This document shows positions 47,924-56,998 of a stretch of 64,000 bases of DNA, in pieces (position 1 is the stretch's first letter; every line of letters starts with the position of its first letter). The position numbers and the translations under genes are program-made. Below the pieces are notes generated by a model, which searched no databases, had not been told where the DNA came from, and saw only the letters and a program-made list of their open reading frames with translations. Source of the DNA: Pleurodeles waltl (lineage: Eukaryota > Chordata > Amphibia > Caudata > Salamandridae). Location: assembly GCF_031143425.1 (NCBI RefSeq), contig NC_090439.1:355936027-356000026 (forward strand). The letters are read 5' to 3'.

Positions 47924-49377
47924 CTATTTCTGTCTACGCTGCAATGCTTTCCATTTATTAAGCAGATAAGGGGTAGGCTTCCCGTATATCTCCTCTTTCT
48001 TCACCCCAGCATTCAATAAATCTATCCACATTTGTCGTCTGGTCACTTTTATGGTAGACTCTCCTCCCTTATACTTATTGTCCTGCCCCACGTCTCTTGC
48101 TGATTTTTGCCTGTCAAGCCCTTCCAATTGTGCCATTAATAATACCACATACCCCACTGGTCTTCCCTGAGCGGGTCCTAGAAGAGCCAACAAGGCACCT
48201 TTCATATGCGGCGGGGCATTCCTGATCAACCGTGCCCTGATCCATGCTGTCATGGGTTCAACGTCAGGTCCTAAAAACTGTTGGGAATACACTGCGTTCT
48301 ACATCCCCATTTCTTGCAGTTGTTCATTTGCCTCTGAAATTGTATGCCAAGGGCCCCAACTCTCTTCCACATCTATAGCAGTTGGGTACAATTGCTTCAC
48401 TCCTTCCATCAACCAACCCATTAGAGAGAAAGCTTGTTGCCCCTGTGCACCTCGTAACATTGCCCTAACATGGCATGTGTAGTTACTGATCCCATTTTCA
48501 AAAGTTTAGTTGGTGATAAATATGTACCATCTGCTCCAGTGTCCCACAATCTCACCAACCATTTAAACAAAGGCTCTGCAGGCATCTGCCTAAACATACG
48601 GGTTATCTCCAACAACTCACTCTGTGTATAATCTCTTACCAAACGAGAATTCTGTATTTGCCCACCATTCACTCCCTTTGATTTGTTTTGTACGAGTGGG
48701 CGAACCTCCATCACACTTCCTCTTCCACCTTCAACTTCACCTACACTTCCTTCTCCACTTTCAGCTCCACCTAGTTCTGCTACACGTACTTCCACCTCCT
48801 CCTCCCAATTCCAGTCATCATCATTATCTGAGACTGTTCCATCCCAAGTATGAGGATCCCAGTTTCCTTTGCGTACCAATGCCGTCACTTGCGCAGCTGA
48901 GGGTATTTTAGGCTTCTGCCTACTCTTCTGTTTAGCTACTCATACTGCTAATGCGGTGCACCTTGACTCCATTTGATCACTCCTAGTCACTGCACTTTCT
49001 ATAGTCTCTTTCATAAGTAACTGCCTTTCCTGCAAGGCTGCAACCTCATCCTGCAGCTTCCTTATTTCTGCATCTTGGGTTAATGTTTTCCTGTACACCG
49101 TATGGAGCGCAGACAGGAAAAGCCATCCCACTTGCCCTGTTGCTTTCGGCTCCAGCTTCGCCCCTCTTAGCTTCACACCCTCGACCGCATCTTCCACTTG
49201 GAGCGGAGTCACTTTCTCATCTAATGCTTCCCATAAAACCGGCGCTGCCCACCGGTTCAGGAGTCCTGCCCCACCAGAGAACGGGTCAGTTGCTAACCAC
49301 CCAGGAATGGATCTGGCTTCTGCCCCATGCTGCCTTCCGCTCTCTGCCCCTCTCTTCTTACGTCCCCAAAGAGGCAT
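47924..49377 (-). pseudogene. gag: ERV gag (matrix/capsid region), broken
   Basis: Starts at ATG 49377, only 33 bases after the 5' LTR, with a basic N-terminus (WGRKKRGAESG). A coiled-coil-like stretch (about 49120-48970, ending MESRCTALAV) is followed by an in-frame TGA at 48940-48942. The same frame resumes with an acidic, Glu/Gly-rich region and the capsid-like DYTQSELLEITRMFRQMP segment, ending at TAA 48421-48423. A second frame with an internal stop near 48294 continues with FLGPDVEPMTAWIRARLI and ends at TAG 47924-47926. No CCHC zinc knuckle is seen, unlike most orthoretroviral gag proteins. Defects: at least two nonsense codons and one frameshift. Confidence 0.7.
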
Positions 49378-49389
49378 TATTGACTTATA

Positions 49390-49406
49390 CCCCACTCCTG
49401 GTACCA
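49390..49406 (-). promoter_or_regulatory. Primer binding site, tRNA-Leu type
   Basis: On the minus strand, TGGTACCAGGAGTGGGG lies three bases after the LTR end. Its complement, ending CTCCTGGTACCA on the plus strand, equals the 3' end of vertebrate tRNA-Leu (UAA) plus CCA as I recall it. Leu priming is characteristic of the ERV-L group. All 17 positions match. Confidence 0.8.
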
Positions 49407-49409
49407 AAT

Positions 49410-50396
49410 TGTCTTATCCAGGTGACTGATTGACACCTGATCTGTTCAATATAAGTCAATAAGGATGCTCAATGAACGACCACACGCCAATTATGAACAC
49501 AATTTAGCTTTACTAGAATTTCAGGTAAATGTAAGCATTTGGCACATTAACGAAGTAGAATGAAAAATAGCAATAAAGAGCATCTATTTATATACGAGCG
49601 CACGACAAAGAGCATCTATTCATGTATGAGCAGAGAGTTAATTGACATCTATTTATATATAAGCAAAGGATTGATTGACAGATATAAGCTTTGATTAACT
49701 GTATACTAAACGCGTATTTCAATTACTGCAGCAAGCTCACACAAAAATGTTCAGGAAGCAAAATATAAATGAGCTGAATACTTCAGATTATAAACACAGT
49801 GCAAGCATAATAATCAATCATAGTAATAGAGCAGAGAAACAAAGGCCTTTCATCCCTGGGTGGAACTTAACTGAGTCCACGAAATGCTGGGAAGCCCTCT
49901 ACCGTCTGCTTGGACATCTCTCCCCCTCGAGCGTCACGGTCTCTGAACAGCAAAACAGGGAGGCAGCGCTGTGGGCCTGGCGATGGCAGCTTTCACAACC
50001 CAATCTGCGAGCTTCAATCCCCTCACCCGCACTCCAGTGCTTAAATAACCTGAAGCTTGGATTCTATCCCTTTCTAGCATTTTCTAGCTATGTTATCAGC
50101 ACATGTCCCTTGGCTGCTCTGCTGTTCTCTAGGCATTGTTTTCATTCCATCTTTTTCCTGTACTCCTGTTCTCAAGGTTGAGACGACCTCCGTTTTCCTA
50201 TCCTACACATCCTGTTTCTTACACATGCAGGTGCGAATAATTTTATCCATGGAATGTTGGAAAACAAACTTGAAAACAACATCGTGGACTTTTCCACGTT
50301 GTTCAGGTTTCAGCAGGCATCACGCTCATCTATACTGTTCAAGCTAATTAACCTTTCGCGCCACAATGTCTTCCGCACCTTTCCCTATACTGATCG
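49410..50396 (-). repeat. ERV 5' LTR, 987 bp
   Basis: Bounded by TGTCTTATCC (49410) and CTATACTGATCG (50396). The last base differs from the CA end seen in the 3' LTR. Two candidate minus-strand TATA boxes (TATATAAATAGATG) lie at 49581-49594 and 49646-49659, suitable for driving minus-strand transcription through the primer site into gag. I did not find a convincing AATAAA. Confidence 0.85.
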
Positions 50397-51012
50397 GCTC
50401 CCAAAGGGAATCTGAACTTTAATAATATTTAAAGGCAGCCCCCATGTTAACCTATGAGAGAGATAGGCCTTGCACAGTGAAAAATGAATTTTACAGTATT
50501 TCACTGTCAGGACATAAAAAACACATTAGTATATGTCCTACCTTAAACATACAGTGCACCCTGCCCATGAGGCTATCTGGGGCCTACCTTAGGGGTGCCT
50601 TACATGTAAGAAAAGGGAAGGTTTAGGCCTGACAAGTGGGTATACTTGCCAAGTCGAACTGGCAGTTTAAAACTGCACACACAGACACTGCAGTGGCAGG
50701 TCTGAGCCATGTTTACTGGGCTACTAATGTGGGTGGCACAACCAGGTCTGCAGGCCTACTAGTAGCATTTGATTTACAGGCCGGGGCACCTCTAGTGTAC
50801 TGTACCAGGGACGTACTAGTAAATCAAATATGCCAATTATGGAAAGCCAATTACACATACATTTTACATAGGAACACTTGCACTTAAGTACTCGATAGCA
50901 ATGGTAAAGTGCCCAGAGTATCAAAACAGAGTCCAGCACACATCAACAACCTGGGAAACAGAGCCAAAAAGTTAGGGGAGAACACGCCAAGGATACCAAG
51001 TCTAACAGACAA

Positions 51013-52439
51013 CAAGAGGGAATCTCCCTTGGAGTGAAGGAGTCACTCCCATGCATCCACAGGCACCTCATTGTCGACTACTGGTTTGAGGACCTGCTGT
51101 TGCATGGACTCTTCAAGTCTCTTCAGCACAAATGGTGGTTCTGTGGCTCTCCAGAAGTCTGATCTGTCTTCTTCGCAACTGGAAAGACTGTGGTCCCTTG
51201 TTGGAGGTGTTTGGGGGATCCCCTGTGCACCCCATCCGTTTGTCATTGTCAAGGCTTGTTGGTTCTTCATTTTGAAGACCACCTAGCTCCAAGAAGCCCA
51301 AGTCTCAAGCATCAAACAGCTCCTAGACCGACATCCTCCTTGCAACTCCTGCAACGTGGGCATCCATCTTCTTTGTGCTGCTGCGGCCTCCTCGCGACTC
51401 CCTGTGCCTGCTGCCTCAGGGTTCCCCTGGGGTCTTCATCGATTCCTGCTGGCTCTCCTTCTTTCTGAGGTCTGGCCCTGATTTACCTGTAACCTGGATC
51501 TTGCTGGTCCCCACTCCTGGCTTGTGGGTGGTCCTGCTGGTCACTATCCCTCCTGCAATTTGACAATCGACTTGGGACAGCTTGTGAACAACTCCAGGGA
51601 TCTCTCACGATTGTCTGGAATCCACAGCTGCATCTTCAAGGCCTCCATCCTACAGTGAAGTACCCATGAGAAGGGTGAGCATTGCACTCCTGCACCATCT
51701 GGGTGACTCTGGGTAGCTTGCCTCCTCTCTCCATAGGTACTCCTTGTCCGGAATCCATGCCTGGGTTTCACCAACCTTGACCACTTGTCACTGTAGCTGT
51801 TGGTCTGCCGAGGTCTCCATTAACTTCAACAGGAGGTTCCCCACTACTTCAACCCATGCAACTGGGCTTCCCGGTGTAGGTAAATCACTTCTCTGGGTAT
51901 CAGGAGATGTGGCCCACTCTTGAACCTCCCTTGTCCCAACAGCTTTTCTCAGGGTCCTCTGGGATGGGTCCTGAAACATTCAAACTCTAACTGCAACTTC
52001 CCTATGATATCCTATGGAAACTGACCCAGGGTAACATCTCTGCATACGGGTACCTCAGGGAAACCTAGTTACTTACCCTACATTTCCATGGTGAAAATTC
52101 TTCAGCACATGCCACCCTCTTGGTAATGAGGGATTTGCCACCATCCACAGCCTGGATTCCTAACCTTAGGACCTGTTCAAGTCCTGGGAATATACAGTAA
52201 TAGAACTGTCATTCTACCACCGCTGCCTGGTTCCGAAGAAAAACACATTGTTTCAATTGATAACGTCAAATTGCATCATGTGGCCAACCTGCACAGTAGA
52301 CCATGATGAATTTACACAGTGATCCCTGCAACTATGTGATTTTGCTAGTTACTTTTTTTCTGGTAAATGATGTAGGTTGGAACCTGAACTGTTGTACTCG
52401 GAGATTTCCCTTCAGAATGGCCTAGCCTTGATACATTTG
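51013..52439. other. Unassigned DNA, possibly an old LTR-like repeat
   Basis: Moderately GC-rich with many CTGCTGG, CCTCC and AACCTGG words and no gene. The composition resembles the transcribed part of long LTRs, but I could not identify ends or a second copy. Confidence 0.3.
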
Positions 52440-53296
52440 GGGCCAGATTGATACTTTTTGATGCAAAACTGCACAAACGCAGTTCTGATTCAAAAAGTAT
52501 AACGCCAGCTTGCGCCATTCCAGGACACAAGCTGGGCGCCACATTAATAGAATGGTGCAATCTGGCGCAAAGGGAGGACTGGCCTAAAAAATTTTTTTTT
52601 ACGTTAGCTGGGAAGGAGGGTGGCGGTATGGGAGAAGGGTGTTTTGCACCAACAATTGACGTTAGGCTGGTTAGAGACAAAAAAAGGCCTCTAACCAGCC
52701 TAGCGTCATTTTCTGATGCAAAACCATCCATACCACATGACTCCTGTCTTACAAAAGATAGGAGTCATGCCCACCTCCCCATTGGCCAGCACAGGGGCAA
52801 GGATCCCCTGGGCATTGCCATTGCAACCAGTGCCATGTGTGGGGGCTCATTTCAGGGCCCCCAATGGCACTTTAAAAAAAAGGAAAAATACCTACTTGTA
52901 CGTACCTATACTTACCTGGGATGGGGTCCCCCATCCCGTGGTGTCCCTCTGGTGTGGGTGGGGTGTTCCTGGGGCTTGGGCTGGGCACCTGTGGGCTCTG
53001 TCCATGGTGTTTCACCTTGGAAATGGGTCTGCAGGTCCCCTAATGCCTGCCCAGACCCAGGCATTAAATAATAGTGCTAACCAGGCTTAGCGTCATTATT
53101 TAGGCCCGCCTCCCTCTCTTGCACCATTTTTGTACATGAGGATAAATAAGGCGCTAGGGCCTTAGAGTCATTTTTTGGATGGGAATGCCCAGCTTGCATC
53201 TCATTGATGCAAGGTAGGTTCACGTATCCAAAAAATGACTTTAACTCCAACATTTTGGCGCTAGACTTGTGTAGCGCCAAAATATAAATATGGAGT
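52440..53296. mobile_element. Harbinger-derived non-autonomous element, about 860 bp
   Basis: The left end GGGCCAGATTGATAC is followed by a palindrome around AAACGCAGTT (52460-52500). The right end reads GCGCCAAAATATAAATATGG with sub-terminal hairpins (53160-53245 around GATGCAAGGTAGG/CTTGCATC, and 53258-53283 GGCGCTAGAC/GTAGCGCC). The middle holds a further hairpin at 52650-52705 (TTAGGCTGGTTAGAG/CTCTAACCAGCCTA). Long open frames across it (52448-53071) lack any motif. The 5' third is homologous to 41286-41640. The target triplet is probably TTA on the right (53295-53297). Confidence 0.65.
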
Positions 53297-53353
53297 TAAG
53301 TTTGCGCTGAATTAGTGTTAAAAAAAAATTATGCTAATTCAGAGCAAAGCAAG

Positions 53354-53482
53354 TATATTATGAAGCATGAAAATACAGCTACTTCAGGGAGGCATGAACC
53401 TACACGCTCCTCTGTGGCTAAAACACTGCTCGCCACCATCTAAGTCCATACACACGCATGCTTTAATGCTTCATAATATTAG
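53354..53482. mobile_element. Small MITE-like inverted repeat, about 130 bp
   Basis: TATATTATGAAGCATGAAAA at 53354 and ATGCTTTAATGCTTCATAATATT ending about 53480 are inverted copies. The interior is non-coding. The superfamily cannot be assigned, and no clear target duplication is seen. Confidence 0.5.
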
Positions 53483-54885
53483 CCCCCGCGTGCCAGGTGG
53501 CCCATGTGCAGCACACAGTCAAGCACCATGCAGTGGCCAGCAGAGTGCACGGATGGACTCCTGACTGGGTGGGAGGGGTTAGAGGGGGGGCTCCATGTGC
53601 TTTGCAAGGGGGGCTCTCAAGTTACTGCTTCTGAGCCCGGATACATTGACAATGCTGAACTGGCCACCGACAGCACTGGCCTTACAAATTCCCTTCATGA
53701 TATGATGCCGCCCCCAGGGCAAGAACTGAAGTAGGAAATGGCACAGAGCGGCCGAGATGTGCCTTTTCTCCTTGTTTACAGCTCCAGTCGCTCCTGAGCC
53801 ATAAATCTTGCTCACAGAGACGCTTGTGTTTGTATGCATCCTTAGAGTCAGCTAATACCTAAGCCATTAACCGGACCAGTGTAGGCTACTACGTTCCCCG
53901 AGGAACATTAACTTACAGTTAACTTTTGCAGGGAGAGAGGGCAAGAGAAAACACATTGTGAATTTGCATAAATATATCCATCACTCATGTTTGTCATATT
54001 AAAATAGTGGAGTTGTGTTCTTTTTCTTCTGACTGCCTAAACTTTTTGCAGCTTTCCAGCAGTGAAACATTTAAAAAAAAAAAAATTATTTCTCTCTTTA
54101 GAGCTGGGTTGTCATACAGGCGCGAACACCATAAATCATAAAATTGGGGAGGCGAAGGAAAAGACAGCACAGGGACAGCAGTTGTTTGTGTAATAAACAT
54201 CACAGTATATTAGTGGGCTGGAGAACGGGGGAGGCGCAAACACTTTCGTCCAATATGGAGATTGGGGTGAAAAAAACATAAAATGTGCCCTTCAACTGAA
54301 AATAATAGGTTGGAAGGATGTTATTTGTATGCTCATATCAGAACAAATCGGAATCGTTTATTTCCTGCCAACCTGTTTTGTGACATGGGGACTCTGTGAA
54401 CCGAATGGCAAATTGGTGTCAGACTTGGGGGTTAGGGGTATATTTGAGGGGTTTGGGGAGTGGTTTGTGTTATTTTTATAATATTTTTTCACCATTAGCC
54501 TATCGATCTCGCCTTTAAAAAAAATCTCCCTAACTCACTCCACCTTTCCATTTAAAATCCTATTTCCTGTGCACTCACTAATCAATGCAAATTATCCCTG
54601 CGACTGAGTGCATTGGGGGCCTCTGACGCTGGGCTGTGGCTCACGTTACTGCTTTCACGCTGACATTCCCCTGGAACCAACAGTAAAAAACATAAAATAA
54701 TAAAAAAACAACCATTCACCCAAACCCACTGCTTTGGAGCACTGCTGCCAACCTCTTCCTTGCAGCGAATACCACTACTCAAAAATCCAAAAGGCAAGGC
54801 ATTCATATCCCTGTAAATACTTATACATATTTGTTTTGCTGTGTAGTTACCTCCCTCCCCATTTCCCACCCCACCTTCTTATTTT
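53483..54885. other. Unassigned DNA, no gene seen
   Basis: No gene or repeat boundary recognised. A13 and similar homopolymers lie near 54073-54085. Confidence 0.3.
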
Positions 54886-55400
54886 TAGGGTCGAGCGCAA
54901 AGCGCTCTGTCCCTGCTGTAATCTCTCTGTAGGCTTTCAACCACGCCCATGTCATGGCCATCACTTTAATTGATTCGTGGACTTGCCTTTTAAAATTCGC
55001 TTGCTTTCATTAGTGGAAGGCATGCATACATCATGCCTTTTCCAGTGTTTAGCCCCTCCTCGAGCACAACGGCCAACTACTGAAAACATACGAGGATCTG
55101 TGTTTTCAATATGGTTTCTGGACTACTTTTTTCTATTTATTTCCTACGCAGCACGATCTCGCTGGGCAGTAGTCCAGCAATTTACATCACATCGACTCTG
55201 TTACATGGATAACTGCATTGTTGCCGATAGTACGTTTGACTGGGAGCGAACTTCTGTTTTACTTTTTATTTTCAGTTTATGTGGTAAGAAATGTCCAGTT
55301 CAGAAATTACAACGCAAATAGCTCTCACTCGAGCAAACACGAGACCCATTGCATTGCAAATGCTTGTTTAATAAGTCTCAGGGTGGGCAAGGTCTCAGGG
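54886..55400 (+). repeat. Dispersed repeat family, copy B
   Basis: Homologous to 36248-36790 in the same orientation, from TTTTTAGGGTCGAGC through TTCGTGGACTTGCC, GGCATGCATACATCATGCC, ACTGAAAACATACGAGG, GCACGATCTCGCTGG and CATTGCAAATGCTTGTT. Class unknown. No coding frame is conserved between the two copies. Confidence 0.55.
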
Positions 55401-55427
55401 GCATTGTTTTTTTTTTTTAATGGGGGG

Positions 55428-55697
55428 ACTCCCGGTCCCCCTTAGCCCTGGGGACTGCCACCTTCTTGTGGCAGCATCTAAAACTCATGCGGGGGCTGCA
55501 CTGCCACCCACAGCCCCGGGGACCACCACCTCCCTGGTGCATAACTGAAATACTATGCGCGGGCATGCAGCCCTCTCGTAGCCCCAGATACCACCACCTT
55601 CCTGGGGCATAACTGAAATACTATGTCGGGGCCGTGTGCCCCTCCCTCAGCCCAGGGTACCACCACCTCCCAGGGCATAACATAAATACTATACAGG
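55428..55697. repeat. About 70-bp minisatellite, left part (split by LINE)
   Basis: Four units with the core CAGCCC(C/T)GGGGACCACCACC, CCTGGGGCATAACTGAAATAC and a G-rich link lie at about 55443, 55512, 55583 and 55650. The array stops at the LINE insertion point and resumes at 62211. Confidence 0.7.
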
Positions 55698-56282
55698 ACA
55701 ATAAGCATAAACACCACCGCGTTACCTGAACGACGACGCGGCTGTGCTCCTCGTAGACTCGCTTCTTCGGGTGCGCCGCCATCCCGGCGGCGGGTGACAG
55801 GGAAGCCCACTGGGAGCGCCGCTCGGACTCTTCTCAGCAGAGCGTTCACTTTCTGGGGCCTGTGCACAGCCTGCCCGGCCTAACCTGAGAGGACCTTCCG
55901 GGGCCCGGCGAACGGCGCCGCCATCTTGAAAGGGAGTCAGAGCCCATCCATACATAGAGAAACTTGCGTCATTGCGACTTTTATTTTGAACATTTGCAAG
56001 GTTGACGGATGTTTTTTTACTGCAAGCTAGGCACAATTCGTCTACTGACAAAAGGTTAAATTCATCAATAGCAGACAGCAGCTGCACAAATGCAACACTG
56101 TCCACTGGCTTCGCGCTCAGAAGAAGACACTACAACTCTTCCTCGTGGTTAGCGAAGACCAGACACTTTCGGACACATTTCCTCAGTTAAAAACTATAGA
56201 AATGATCCCTGAAAGTATAGTCGTGAGGCACTCTGCGAGCTAACTCTGTGGTCGCTACCTTAGCCCTGGTGGAGTGGGCTCT
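55698..56282 (+). promoter_or_regulatory. CpG-rich 5' leader of the LINE with a YY1-like site
   Basis: GC- and CpG-rich to about 55930, then more mixed. CCGCCATCTTG at 55918-55928 matches the YY1 consensus (AAGATGGCGG on the other strand), a site also known in mammalian L1 promoters. A minus-strand frame of 127 codons (56105-55722) starts MDSVAFVQLLSAIDEFNLL but has no recognised domain. It may be native 5' UTR or captured host promoter sequence. Confidence 0.5.
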
Positions 56283-56527
56283 CAGTCATAATAGAGGCTG
56301 GACTCTCCTCTACTTCGCGGGTCACGCTGCGGCGCGAGAGCTACTTGTGCAAAACCTCTGAGCTCCACTCCTCTGGGATACCGTCGGACTTGCTGTTTGC
56401 TGCTGGTTTGCCTTTGGACTCTCCTCTTCGCGGGTCCCGCTGCGGCGTGAGAGCCGCTTGTGCAAAACCTACGGACAGTTCCAGTGAGGGACTGGGCGAG
56501 TGCAGGGGCAGCGAGCGTCGGGACAGG

Positions 56528-56547
56528 ACTACGTCTCCCAGCAGTCC
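56528..56547 (+). promoter_or_regulatory. ZNF143/STAF-like site, monomer 2
   Basis: ACTACG followed by TCTCCCAGCAG fits the ZNF143 (STAF) site consensus ACTACAnnTCCCAGnATGC except for G in place of A at position 6 and divergence in the last four bases. A GC box (CCCCGCCC) is at 56555-56562, just downstream. Confidence 0.55.
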
Positions 56548-56761
56548 CCGCAAGCCCCGCCCCACTCACAGCCTGAAAAACCACCTCTGAGCTCCACCCC
56601 CCTGGGATACCGTCGGACTTGCTGTTTGCTGCTGGTTTGCCTTTGGACTCTCCTCTACTTCTTCGCGGGTCCTGTTGCGGCGTGAGAGCCGCTTGTGCAA
56701 AACCTACGGACAGTTTCAGGGAGGGACTGGGCGAGTGCAGGGCTGCGAGCGTCGGGACAGG

Positions 56762-56781
56762 ACTACGTTTCCCAGTAGTCC
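56762..56781 (+). promoter_or_regulatory. ZNF143/STAF-like site, monomer 3
   Basis: ACTACG followed by TTTCCCAGTAG, in the same monomer position as the site at 56528. The matching GC box is at 56825-56832. Retention in both monomers supports a functional element. Confidence 0.55.
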
Positions 56782-56998
56782 TGTTAACCCGCGCCTCCTG
56801 TCACCTGGCCGCTCTCCCTGCAAGCCCCGCCCCACTCATAGCTTAACTTTTCTCTTATAAATTCAATCAGCTACTTCCGCGTCGCGGGAGCCCGGGAGCC
56901 CGGGACAAGGGCGGGACCGTCTGTGGCCGTCAGGGCACGCAGGAGGCTGGGCTGGGCCCACTCTCTTTCACCTGCATTTCCTTGATCCTACTTGGTAT

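Larger units (their letters stand above)
43902..50396 (-). mobile_element. Endogenous retrovirus, ERV-L-like, defective, with env TM remnant
   Basis: Complete proviral outline on the minus strand: 5' LTR (50396-49410), primer site, gag, protease, RT, RNase H, start of integrase, env transmembrane remnant, polypurine tract, 3' LTR (44789-43902). The 5-bp target duplication GCTCC (43897-43901 and 50397-50401) is exact. A tRNA-Leu-like primer site and the protease/RT sequence resemble class III (ERV-L) elements, though this assignment is by eye. Every gene has stops or frameshifts, and a deletion removed most of the integrase and the env surface subunit. The element cannot encode a complete virus. 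Confidence 0.85.
42365..51007 (-). mobile_element. 2.1 kb solo LTR (copy 4, minus strand) split by an ERV
   Basis: On the plus strand the outer ends are TGTTAGAAATGG (42365) and CCAAGTCTAACA (51007), the reverse complement of the LTR termini seen at 16270 and 25794. Flanks GACAG (42360-42364) and GACAA (51008-51012) look like a slightly decayed 5-bp duplication. The LTR is interrupted by a retrovirus at 43902-50396. Removing the virus and one 5-bp duplication leaves 2143 bases, in line with copies 1 and 3. Homology to the other copies resumes right after the virus at 50397 and includes AAGTCGAACTGGCAG near 50652. Confidence 0.8.
56283..56870 (+). repeat. Tandem 5' UTR monomers of the LINE
   Basis: A partial monomer (56290-56354) is followed by two longer ones starting at 56355 and 56584 (CCTCTGAGCTCCAC), a period of 229 bases. 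Each has GGGATACCGTCGGAC, TCGCGGGTCC, GCGGCGTGAGAGCCGCTTG and GGGACTGGGCGAGTGCAGGG. Each also carries a ZNF143-like site and a GC box. The last monomer has an extra 35-40 bases near 56785-56820. Tandem promoter monomers like these are known from rodent L1, and their presence suggests promoter activity by repeat number. Confidence 0.8.

Noticed and set aside
49390..49406. tRNA-like sequence next to the ERV LTR
   Set aside because: Only the 3' 17 bases of tRNA-Leu are present, and in the position of a primer binding site. It is not a tRNA gene.
52448..53071. 207-codon frame
   Set aside because: Lies entirely within a non-autonomous Harbinger derivative and crosses its terminal palindrome. No motif.
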